A stretch of DNA of 64,000 nt from Dermatemys mawii. Taxonomy: Eukaryota; Chordata; Testudines; Dermatemydidae. The DNA lies in contig ML677373.1 of assembly GCA_007922305.1 (NCBI GenBank), positions 13,610,456 to 13,674,455 on the forward strand, read 5' to 3'. This document shows, piece by piece, positions 22,701-34,700 of this stretch; position 1 is the first letter of the stretch, and each line of letters opens with the position of its first letter. The notes under the pieces are model-generated. The model saw nothing but the letters and a program-made list of their open reading frames with translations, made no database searches and was not told the DNA's origin. A program made the translations under genes and the position numbers.

Positions 22701-25700
22701 GATGGAAATCCAAGGAAGGAAAAAGGAGGCTCTGAACCAAGAGGTAGTGGTCACTAGCATACCCCAAAAAACCTGTTCATCTAGTCCCTTCCTTTTGGCC
22801 TTACACTGTATTGAGGAACTTCAGACTAGTGGCTCAGTCCATATGCTGCTTCCCAAGCCCAGAAGATGTTCACACAAAATCCACACTTATCTCCTCCTCC
22901 CTCCACCACATCACAGCCATACACACTTGACTGTAGGGAGCAAGGCTAACCCGTAACTCATCATCTCACAACTGCCCCCACCCCCAGGGAACACAAAGCA
23001 CTTGGGTTGCTAGGATAGGACAAAAGGTTTTGACCAGCTAGAGACAACGGCTTTTTAACAGAACCACGAACAGCCTCACAGCTGACTCAAGGGCAGCATG
23101 TCCCCCCATGAACATTTAACCTGTGCTCCAAGCGAGCGGCTGGCGGGGGGAGGTGGAAAGGCTGGAGTGACGTGGAGGTGATTGTCCCATCAATGCCCTT
23201 GTGGGATTCCAGCAGGCGGAGTCAGAGCCGTGCTGCAGAGACTTTCACCCAGGCATGGCCTGAAGACAGGTGAAGCGGTTTAGAGACCAGGGCCAGGATG
23301 TCTTTGGGGACCCTGTGGAGGGCATTCCCAATGCACATCTGGCACTAGGAAGGCGGGGCAGCCTGGAGAAGGGCTTGTTATTGGTTGTCCTGGCATGGAT
23401 GGTAGCCGGAGCTCCGCCCCCATCGCGAGCCCCTGCAGGTCACCAGAGCCAGCCTCTCGGGGATTAGCAGAGCAGCCGGCAAAACCTCATTAAAATCAGA
23501 TTTTCTTTAAGTGATTAGCGCAGGACGACACAGCAAAGCTGCCAGGAGCACAGGGCAGCCTATGCACACAGGTCGGGCAACCGTCCTGTGGCAAGAGCAG
23601 GAGGCGTTGTGTACACACAGGCTGCGGGACAGCTGCCACACGGGCCCCTACACGCAAACCAAAGAGGCCAGGAAAGCGCCTCTGCCGTCACCTGGCATAC
23701 GTATCAGGGCCTGAACATGCTCAGTGTACCGGGCCCTAGTAAGCCGCTGTCAGTCGCAGACAGGATCCGCTGCAGTCACCCTCCTACAGGCAGCACTGAA
23801 GGGATTCCTGCTAATGTCCTGGCCCTGGGAGAGGTGGGGGGGTGTGTCCGTCCCAGAGATTTTGGTTTTGGGCCAGCGTCAGGACGCGAGTCATAGACAA
23901 AGCCACCCTGCCGAGGCTGCTTCTAACGACTCATTTCTTGACGAATAAAACCAGACACCAAGCGAATGGACGGCAAGACTTGAGTTTTCCTGACTTTGCA
24001 GAGGAAGAGGACAAGCTTCCCACATTACTAGCCCCAGAGGAGGAGTCCGGGCCCAGTTCAGATGACTACGCTCACGGGTGCAAGATGTGGAATGTAGCAT
24101 CTTCATGTCATTGCCGATCTCCATCCCCCTGGCATCCTACGGAGGCCCCTACCACGCACTGCCCTCTGCGACCTCGCCAGCCATTCCCATGCTTCACCAC
24201 TCGGTCTCCCCTAGCCGCACTGCCCCCGCCTCCTCCATGTACCTCAATGATGCGGTCTTGGGGACGTAGCCCCGACGATTCAGCCGGCGAGTCTGGATCC
24301 ACGGCCCGGATGTACTGCCCTGGCTTGGTTTTGTCACTGTGGAGGTTGAATCCATAGCCGTTAGGGCCTTTCTTCATCGGACAGAGACGAGGTCGCAGCT
24401 CTCTCTGCCGGGAAGGAACACACATGAAAGCGGTGGTTAGTCGTCACTTACCCTGCCTCCTGCCACCAGCCCATCATCAGAGACTCAGCCTAGGCCTGAT
24501 TCAACACCCCTCCAGAAGCAATGGGGGCTCACAGGACTGGGAGCCAAAAACTCTGCATTCCGGTCTTAGCACTGAAAAGTCAGCCTTTGTGCCTCCATCT
24601 CCTACAGTACGTCTACACTGCAATGCAAGCCCAGGGTTCAAACTCAAGCCTAATCCCTCTTCCGTCTACACACATATTGCCCTAACTCAGGGCTTGGACC
24701 CAAGGTCATAGGACCCCATGGGGTTGGAGAGTCTGAGCCCGAGTCAAAGCAGGACCCAGGGTTCAAGCCCTCTTGCTTTGCAATGTAGACACAGCCCTAC
24801 TGACTCGTGTTCTGGGAATCCACCAGAAGCATCCCATAATCCCCCAGGCCAACATATTGTGTCCCCCAGACAGTCAAATTTCCCCACACTGCCCCAGAAA
24901 CTACGGGCTAAAGTGGCCACATTTTAGGAGGGCGCTAGGAAGCCTGGGATACAGGTGGTCGAACTCAAACCCATACAATGCAGATGCTGGAGCCCCAGGC
25001 TAGGACCCAGGGTTCAACAACTCCTAACCTGGTGTTACAAATGCATGTAGACGAACTAGTCCTAGGTTAAAAATCCCAGGGTCTGCTAACTTGAGTTCTG
25101 CCATCCCTGGGCCCTTGCAGTGCAAACATATCCCTAGTCTGTAAAATGGACCCAGGAGTTAGCTGTGTCACAGAGCAGCTGAGTATTAATTTCTATTAAG
25201 TGTTCAGAAAGTGCTTTGAAGACACGAAGTGCAGGATGTATTATATTAACACCCTTTCCTCTCCTCCCTGGGCCTGTCCCACAGACGACTGACAACACTC
25301 CCGTTTCATTACCAGGCTGTCTACCTCCAGTTGCAGGACTCAGTGCTGCTCTAGAAGCAATTGCCACAGGAGGGTGGAGAAACCAACATGCCCACCTGGC
25401 CTTGAACTGCAGGCGGCTGCTGCTGAAGCCAAACAGATCACAGAGCCTGGGGATTTCTGGAGAGAGGGATTCAAGCACTCCCAGCCCACATGCACAGGGC
25501 CACAGTGCTGCCCAAATGCTCTCAGGCCCTGGTTCTGCGCTGCTGTTCAAACAGCAAGATGGGTGAGTACACAGCAAGGTCAAGTCAGAGACTACATCAA
25601 AGTGTCCTATCTCCAGAACCCCCTTCCAACGCCCGAGCTGAGAGGACAGACCCTCCCTGTTCACACACGCCCCCTCTCCTTCATTCAAGCCCAATCCCCC

Positions 25701-28700
25701 TTTGGCGGATTTCTTTCCGGAGGGATTGCAGAGGATCAGAATGAGCCTTAAAGGGGAACGGACTGTGCTGTGTTAGACTACAGATACACACTGTGGACTC
25801 ATCTCTCTGGACAGCCTCTCCCCCAGAGAGGCACAGCAGGGACTCTCAGGTGCCATTTCTACCTATTCTCTCCTTAAACGCCCCACTGCTCTGTACCCTT
25901 CCTCCATCAAACCAGGTAACAAGGGACTAGCATCAGCGGGGCCACTTCCCACCACCCCAGCAACTCCGACTCTCTTGGATCAGTTCTTGGCCCTTCTCTC
26001 AACCCCAGATGTGGAAATCCAAGAAGCAGAACCTGCCCCTCAAACCCCGATCTCTCAAACTGGGACATCTCCGAAGGGCTGAAACCCCGCAGGCTGCACC
26101 GGGACACTCACTCAGAGACGTTCCTCAGAAACCTTCCCTTCACCAGAGGCTCACGGCAGCTCCTGCACCTGCGCTGGCAGTGAGCACGGAGCAGCTGGCC
26201 CCACAAGCTTGCCGCAATTCCTGCATGAGCACCGGAGCCCATTTCTCTCCTCGTGGGGCCTCCGAGTCAGTCAAGTGCGACTCCACCAGGAAACAGGTTT
26301 CGTTTCCCAGGAGAATGAGGTTTCAGCATCTAAAATAACAAGGGCTTCTGGCTCGATGCCTGCCAGGGCAGACAGATTCTCTGGCTCTACTTCTAGCTGC
26401 CGAGACAGTCTCAGCTGGTCTCTAACAACGTCCCATCTATGGGCACATGCGCTGGATAATTCAGCCCGCAGCGTGGATTCAGTACTCTTTGACGACACTC
26501 AAATAGCCAGGACAGCAAAACACCCCCATCACCCCATCTAGCCAGGAGCTTCCTTCCCCTCCCATCAAGCAGACCTGGCACCTAGAAACCATACCCTGAA
26601 AATCTCCTAGGACGCAGAGCAGCAGCCCATCTGCTCAGCACACAGGGCACGAACACATCACCAGGGCCAGAGTCCAGTTCCAGGTCTTTAGCCTCATCTC
26701 CAGAGCCCTCCATAGAATCAGCGCGTAGTCCCCGAGAGGGAGCAGGCCACCCCCTCCATGGCCACGATCTCCTGCAATAGCTTCCTTCCACCAGAGCTGC
26801 GGAACTACTGATGAACAACGGGGAAGGCTCATCATGCAGGAGACAGACTGACCTAGGCCACAGCTCTTCCCATCACAGGAGGGCCACAGGGCTCACCGCC
26901 CCTTCCAGAACAGATTGCAAAACTCAGACCCCTGACCTGGCTTCCCCTCAGCAAGCTCTTTACACACAGACAACAAGGTCCTCCACTGCCTAGTCAAACT
27001 ATTTCTCCATCCGCTGGGAAACAAGAGGTTCAAATTATTTCTCTTTTCAATACTTGGGAGGTGCTCAAACACAGTGATGGTGCTACACAAGTATCTCGGG
27101 ATACTTCCAGACAGCCCCTGGCTTGCACGCCCTTTCTCCCCTTGCCTCCTTCCCCCGAGAGTTACCAGAACCAGGCAAAAGCCTGAATAGCTCCGCAACA
27201 TTCAGTGGCCCAGAAGAGATCGATCTGCCAGACATCTCTGAAGAGGTGAAGCAAGCCCATCCCTGGAATTAGGTTTCCCATGTGCAGTCAGACCTCTGCT
27301 AAAGGAGAAGCATCAGTTTCCAGTGTCACTCCAAGTTCAACCCCCCGCCCCCAGTGTCCTCCACTCCCTTTCTATTGCATGCCAATAGCCACGCTCCTGG
27401 ATCCAACAGAATTTAGTGGCCCAGTTTGGTGGGGATGTGGGTCACAGCCAAATCTGTGTTGATTGAAACCAGCCTTATATTTACAGTAAAGCTCTGAGTG
27501 GCACAAGCGTGGGGAGGAGGTGAAAGAAGAGGAAGTGAATATCAAGCGTCATTGGCCCTCCAACCAGACAGACCAATTACCTGTCTTGAAACTACCCATG
27601 AGCAGTTCAGCAAGAACAGAAGAATCAGTGACAGAACAGCTTTCCCTTGAGGATCTTAGGGCACATTAGTGGCACTTAACCCCTGGGTGAGGTAGGTACC
27701 ACATCACAGATGGTAAACAAGACAGGCTGCTTGGGGCTTGCCTAGAGCAGTGGTTTCCAAACTGGGGTTCGTGAACCCCTAGAGGTTTGCGAAGTGTTAC
27801 AGGGGTTCTCGGGAAAAAAATTCCCCAATGGCAGACAGAGCTGTCTCTAGGAACCCTGGGCAGCACAGGGCCAGCAGCTCAGAGCCCCTGGACTTCCAAG
27901 AGCTAAGCACATCAAAGCAAGCATATCTGTCACACTGAGGAGATTTAAACTTCAAGACTCCTTATAAGAAATGGAAAGGGAGGTGGATATATTTTGCTGT
28001 TTTTAAAATTACATAGGCAGCTAGTTTCGTTTTTAAAATTTTTATGAAGAACAAGTTTAAGCTTTGTTGTAACGTGTGTTGTTTTCCTGGACTGCTCAAA
28101 ACCTGAATGCTTGTGTAGGAGGAACTCTTTGTGTTGGCGTCTCAAATTCCTTCATGCTGTTTCACATCCTATACTCCTTGATGAAACACAGGAGCTTTGT
28201 CTTATAACAGACTCATTCAAAGTGATACAAGCTACGAAAGAGATCTTGGAAGAGTGTTGCCACTTTCATAATGTAATAAAAATACTGTAATAAATTAATA
28301 ATAAATAGTGTGTAATAAACATGTCATAAAAACAAATTTTATATTTCCAAGATCACTGCTTTTAAAATGTATACTCAAGTAAGGGAGAAAATCCCTGGAA
28401 GTATTCATTTTTAGGAGGGGGTTCGTAAGACTTGACATTTTAGTGAAAGGGATTCACAGATTGTTAAAATTTGGGAATCACTGGCCTAGAGCAACTCAGT
28501 GAGTCTTCAATTGAATGCTGGTGTCCCAACAATGCCAAGTCCTTGCTCTAACTACTCTCAATGACTGCAAAATTTGAGAAGAGGCCAAAGTATGGGACAG
28601 TCAACATAAGTAGTTAAACAACATGTATCAGGAGACAAAAAATATCCAGCTCCCTAGAGATTTTAGCATGTCCCCTACCCCACAGCCTTCCTCGACTGCC

Positions 28701-31700
28701 TTTATCTGGAGATCAAAACTGCTTGTGCTTAGAGAGAAACAGACTCCACCTGCCTGTTGACACTTGCCCCAAAATGCTGCAGGGCAACGGACAGTTTTGG
28801 AGCTGCTCGTAATAATCTGTGAATAGCTTTAACCTGGTTCTTGTCTGCTTCATGCATATAGAGCAGGGGTGGGCAAATTTTGTGGCCCAAGGGCCACATC
28901 AGGGTTCAAAATTGTATGGAGGGCCCAGTAGGGAAGGCTGTGCCTCCCCAAACAGCCTGGCCCAGCCCCCATCTGACCCCCTCACCCACTTCCCGCCCCC
29001 TGACTGCCCCCCGACTGCCCCCCTCAGAACTCTTGACCCATCCAACTCCCCCTGCTCCTTGTCCCCCGACTACCCCTCCAGAGACCCCACCCCCATCTAA
29101 GCCCCCTGCTCCTTCTCCCTGACTGCCCCAACCCCTAGCCACATGCCTACCCGATGAGACTCCCATGCCCTATCCTCCCCCCTGATCCCCATCCCCTGAC
29201 CGCCCCCCAAAACCCTCTGCCCCTTATCCAACTCTGCCCCTGGCCCCATCCCCCTTACCATGCTGATCCGCCAGAGAGTGCAGCCCCCGCACCCACGAGC
29301 ACTGCTCACACAGCACATTGATGCTGTGTGAGCAGGGAGGACAGCGGGGGAGGGTCCAGAGCAGCCTCCCCAGCTGAGCGCTCAGTGGCCAGTTAGAAGG
29401 AGCCCGCGGGCCAGTTTGCCCATCCCGATATAGAGAATTAATTCAACCTAGCAGCACTGTCACGAAATGCACCCAGGAAGCGTGGTGCGGGGAGATGGGA
29501 CAAGATAGACACATCTCAGAAAGAGCCTCTGTGATTCAGGAACCTCTTGTGCTAACTGGCAGAAGGCATGGGTGACGTAGAGCTTTTCATGGATCCCCTG
29601 AGTGTACGTTCAATAATTCACCAAAGGGTGGCACATAAGATCTATGCCAAGAGCTCATTGATCATTATCATTGCTAAATGCATGTCTGAAGTTGTGTCTC
29701 TCTACTGGAAAGTGAAGCACTGAATTGCAGGCAGGTCACCAGGAGGTGAGGTGTCCGGGCCAGGTTCTGGTAGGCAGGGGGTAGTAGATGCTTATCTCTC
29801 ACTCCGGCCATTGTCTCTCTCACAATGGAAGTCTATTAGCACAGGTTGTCGCCACCAGCTAATCAAGATTGCAAAACCAACCGAAAGGATCACTGAGCAG
29901 GAAGGTGTCCAGTTTAGGACTAAAGCTCAAAGGACTGTTTTGATACATCTGGGGTTTCTTGTACCGAGGGCAGGTGATAACAAGGTGCATCAGTCCCAGG
30001 TACCCCAGGAAGCGTCCCAGTGCTCACTCAGATGCTGGATTTCACACCCAGTGGTGCTCAGACTGGGTTTCGACCACAAGCCCATGAAACCAAAAGCAAA
30101 GAGCTTTTGCTGGATTGGAAGAGCCTCTTCAGGTCAGGGGGACAGACTGCTATGGCAAACCCAGACTCCAGGGGCCTGGGCTAAGACAGGCCTGCCTAAG
30201 ACTCTGGGTTAGAGAGGCATGCATGTAGCCATCCTGCCATTTTGAAATCCTATCCCAGTAAGGTAACTCTTCACTCCTGGCGCTAATGAAACAATCCCTT
30301 TGCTTTAAGCCAGCTGGGTCGGTCACTATTTATCACCAGCCACAAGCTCCCAAAGGGAAGATTTCCAGGTGCTGGGAAGCCTGGTCGAAGTCTGGGGCTG
30401 GTAGCCCAGGACTTGGCCTCAGGGTCTCTCTGCACTATAAGACAGGAGGTCTGATTCCCAGTGTGCATAGACAGACTCGTGCAAACTCACCTGAACTAGC
30501 ACGTTAATGTTGCTGCGGTGGCATGGGCAGCGGTGGCATCATGCCAGCCGCCCTGAGCGGAAACTTGCCGGAATCCCATAGGTATGTCCTCAGGGCTGCT
30601 AGCACAGTACTGCCATCCGGCCCACGGCGGGCTAGCGCACAGGAGAACAGCTGTAGAACCTGGGAATCAGACCGCCAGCTCACAGCACAGACTTAGCCTA
30701 AGAGTGGACGAATCGTGTGGTCCCGCCCCAGTAAAAGCACAGGGCCTGACATCTGTGGGCATGCCCCCAAAGGCCAGAGAAGGGTCAGAGGTGCAGCTAG
30801 TCCTGTAACTACGAAAGTGACCATCTGATCTAGACAGCATAGAGCAAACCCTGCACAACACCCCAAGCTCTAGCTCAGACGTTCAGAGCTTAGTGTTGGC
30901 AAAAGCACTTGGTCAAATGGCAACAGTACTTTGCACAACACCCGCCTCTCCCACCCATAATGGTGGATGTGATCAAACCCTCTGGGTGCTGCAATCCCCA
31001 GGCCAGCCTGGGCACCAGCCATTTCTCAGTGCACGCAGCTGTCACTGTCTGGACCTGGGCAGGACGGTAAATCCCTGACCTACCTACCCATCCTACTTCC
31101 AGCGTCCCCTCCCTGCAATACCTAGCCACCAACCCGAGCAATGAAGATTTGCATTCACGTTTATTGGTGCAAGCTGCAGGACTGCATTAAGGACTCTGCC
31201 CTGTCCCTCCTAGTTCAGTTGCTCTCGTTTATTTCTTTTTTAATATTAATGAGCTTCTGCTGTTGGGAGACTTGTTCCCACCGGCTGAACGAGCTGGGCC
31301 CCTGCTTCCAAAATGCAGCCTCTTGTTCAGAGGCCATTTCCCCAGGTTCCTCACGTTCCAAAACCAAATAAGCCCCAGAAGGAGGCTAACCAAAGGGACC
31401 TCCTGCTGTGAATGCAGCCAGCCTGGGATTCATGCAAGATTGCCGGGAAAGAAGCCTCTCCCCCTGCCTCTGCTGCACCAGCTGGCACAGAGCTCAGGAC
31501 AGCAGGGCAATGCACTGGAGGGATACAGAACAGGAGCGCCAGTCTAAAAGGGGGTGGGAAAACCCCACGAGCCGCGCTCAGTTTGCCTCTTACCAAGGAC
31601 AAATCACGGCAGAGTCTCGAGCAAGACGTCATGTTTACCGATCTCCTGCTCCAGCTGGTTGCCGGCGAGCGCCTCCTGCCTCCCTCCGCTCGGCTGGTGG

Positions 31701-34700
31701 AGGCAGCAAGTTACTTCCCACCGATAACTCCGAACAAAGCTGGGAGGCCGGGTTCTTCCCTCCAGAGGGAGCGCCGAGCCGGGAGGTGCGGGGAGAGGAC
31801 TTTGCACAGGCACTGCTGGTGTGGCGAGTCCCGTGGGCGGTTTATAAAGCAGTCATTGATATATTCATTACATTTCATCCTCTGAAAGGCAGGATCCTTC
31901 ATTAACTCAGGCCTCACAACAACCCTGCCCAGCAGGGGGCCGGGGCTAAACAGGGTCTTTGAATTCATCCCCTTCAAAGACAAGAGGTTTTCTGAGGGGT
32001 GGCGGGAAAGATCTTTATGATCCACTGAAAAATTCATTCCATCTCCTCCCCCCAGCCCTGGGCTACAGAACATATTCCCCAGTGCCAAGTTCACACCGGT
32101 CATCTCCCTGCACTGCCCTCCGCTACGGCAGGGGCTGCATTTCTAACAGGCCTCCCAACTGGGTTCGTTCAGCTTCAGAATGGAAGGGCCTGGGGCCTTT
32201 TCAAAGACAAAGACAACCCCCCCGCCCACTCCCCCAAAGGACACTACCCCAAACCATCTCCTTTGAATGCTGCACCCCCCCACCCTCTCCTGTTCTCACA
32301 CAGCTCTGTGGCCACGACATCATTTCAACCGCTCTGATTTTTTTAGCACTTCTTTGTCTGCCGTGCTCAGTGTGAATCTACTCCCATGAGAACACCGCAC
32401 TTCCGCTGCAGCCTCTGAAGACAAAGTGTATATCCTGCCACCATTTCCACGGGACTCCCCACTTCCTGCGAACACACTCAGCCAGGATCCCCAGAGGCGG
32501 GCATGGAGGGAGAGGTTAAGGCAAGATCTAGAGACCCTAGATAGGGAGGGGACCCAGAAATCCAAGATAGATTCTGAGTACAAACAGTTTCACCCTGTCT
32601 GTGTTGGAGTAGCTTTGGAGTTTAAGTCCCAGTGGGACTTCAGCTACTCCAGCACAGACAGGGTGAAACTGTTTGTACTCAGAATACAAAGCTGGACAGG
32701 CCTCTTGTTGAAGGAGGTGCCGATTGCCATCTGCAACAGGCATGGAACGGTGTTTCTGAACATTTTGTCCTGCGTTTGTTCAGTTCCTTGCACAGTGGGG
32801 CCCTGGGCCATGACTGCGGCTCATGGGCTCTGTGTCAATACAAGTAATAAATAGCAACACCTAGATATGAAGGTGTCCTTCACCATGGTATCTGAGCATA
32901 ACATTTCACCTGATCGCTGCCAGCAGTCACAAACAAGCTTTTAATCTCCAGAGGGGGGCTGGTTCTCCAGAATGTAGGACAATGGCCTGGAATGAGGCGA
33001 TCGGAGAGAGAGTAATATGGAAAGCTACAGATGATAGAGGTATCTTCTATTACAGAACTTTTTCTCTACCTCTAGTCCCATGCTTCAATATTCCCAGTGA
33101 AAAGTCATCTGGGGCCTCTACTTCCCAGTTCCTGCTAACCACCATACCCACTGTAGCCACGCTCTCCTCTGTCTGGATGGTGTCACGCCTTCATGGAGTG
33201 ACACCATCCACACAACTTGTTAACCCGTGGAACTTACTGCCACGGGTTAGTAGGATTGAAAGGAGCTGGATTTGTTATGGATAATGAAGATATCCACTTG
33301 ACATGATTTTTTTAAAAAAATTAACACTATAAACCCTCCTGCTGCAGTGCACAAGCCAACCACGCAATGACAGGGCTGGGGAGGGATTCCCCACTATGGG
33401 CAGCTCATTCCACCACCACCCATTATGAATTTTTAACACCTTCCTCAGAGAGGAAGGATGGGCCAGTTAGAATACTACCTTGGGACTTGGGAGACACAGG
33501 TTCTTGCTGCTCTCCCCCCATCTTCCTGTGCAACCTTGGGCAACTCCCTTAGGACCAGATTCTTATGAGAATTTAGGCACCCAACTCCCATAGTTATGAG
33601 CTAGGTACCCAAACACCTTTAAAAATTTGCCCCTTAGGCTCTCTGGGCCTGTTCCCCATTTGTTAACAGAAGACAATACTTCCTTATCTCACCATGCACT
33701 GGAGGCACTCAGATGCTACCAGAATGGGGGCCAGATAAGGACCTAAGACTAGACTAGACCTTGTCCAAAGTACCTGGAACAGGCTGCTGTCAAAGATGGG
33801 ATGCTGGACCAGTGGTCTGACCTGGGATGGCAATGCCTAGGTTCCTAGAATCCTCCTTTGAGGCCAGTTCTAGGTTACTCTTGTTTTCAGCTGTTACAAA
33901 CAAAGACTAATTTCTTTTCCCCTTAATTCCTGGTACATGTTGACTTGCCATTAAAATGCTTGATAAAGAAGCTGTTGCCCATTTTGCACAAGGAACTATC
34001 CACTATCTAAAGGTCACCTTCAAACAGGGTCTTTGATCTACCTTTGACAACTAGGATTGTTGTTTGCGATATTAAAAACAGCCTCACCTCCCCCAAACCC
34101 TAAATTCCCTTTAACCATCAAATGCAAAGCAAGCTTGAGCATATAAGTCCCCTTTCTTCATACCAGCCAACCAGCTAAACCAGATGTGTGCATGCTTTTC
34201 TGTTTCTTGCTGTATGCCAAGGAGTGTATTGCAGTTGTTCCTGTGATACAGTCTTCTCAACGTCCAGGAGGTGCAAGGTGACCGTTGTCAGGTTCCATGA
34301 AACATGCACATTTGCATTGTGTTGCATTTGACAACCAGAACGACAACATGCTAGAAGGAGCAGAGATGACCATTCATCCCGATTCGGGGAATTTCCTCAC
34401 TTGAGCGCTACAGCTACCATCTACACAGTAGTGCATCCCAGAGGCCTCATTGAGATCCCTCCACCCCACAGCTCCTGTTGTGCTAGGCACTGTACGGGAC
34501 AGTCCCTGCCCCCACAAGAGCTTAGAGTCTAACAAGGGTTGAATTTCGTGCGTTGCATTAATGCTCAGTTCTGTGCCTGAAGCCTACCATACCAAAATGC
34601 ATACTAAAGCGAACATCTCCTGGACTGGCCACACCCGTCTCATCGCCCACACACTGCCCCAGGAAACAGAGGCAGAAAGAGGGTGTGGCAATGTCTTATT

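Larger units (their letters stand above)
21325..24242 (-). other. NHERF1: NHERF1 intron 2
   Basis: A 2.9-kb intron splitting PDZ2. It holds a decayed DNA-transposon-like stretch at 22310-22577 and a CR1-like fragment at 22583-22665. Confidence 0.8.
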
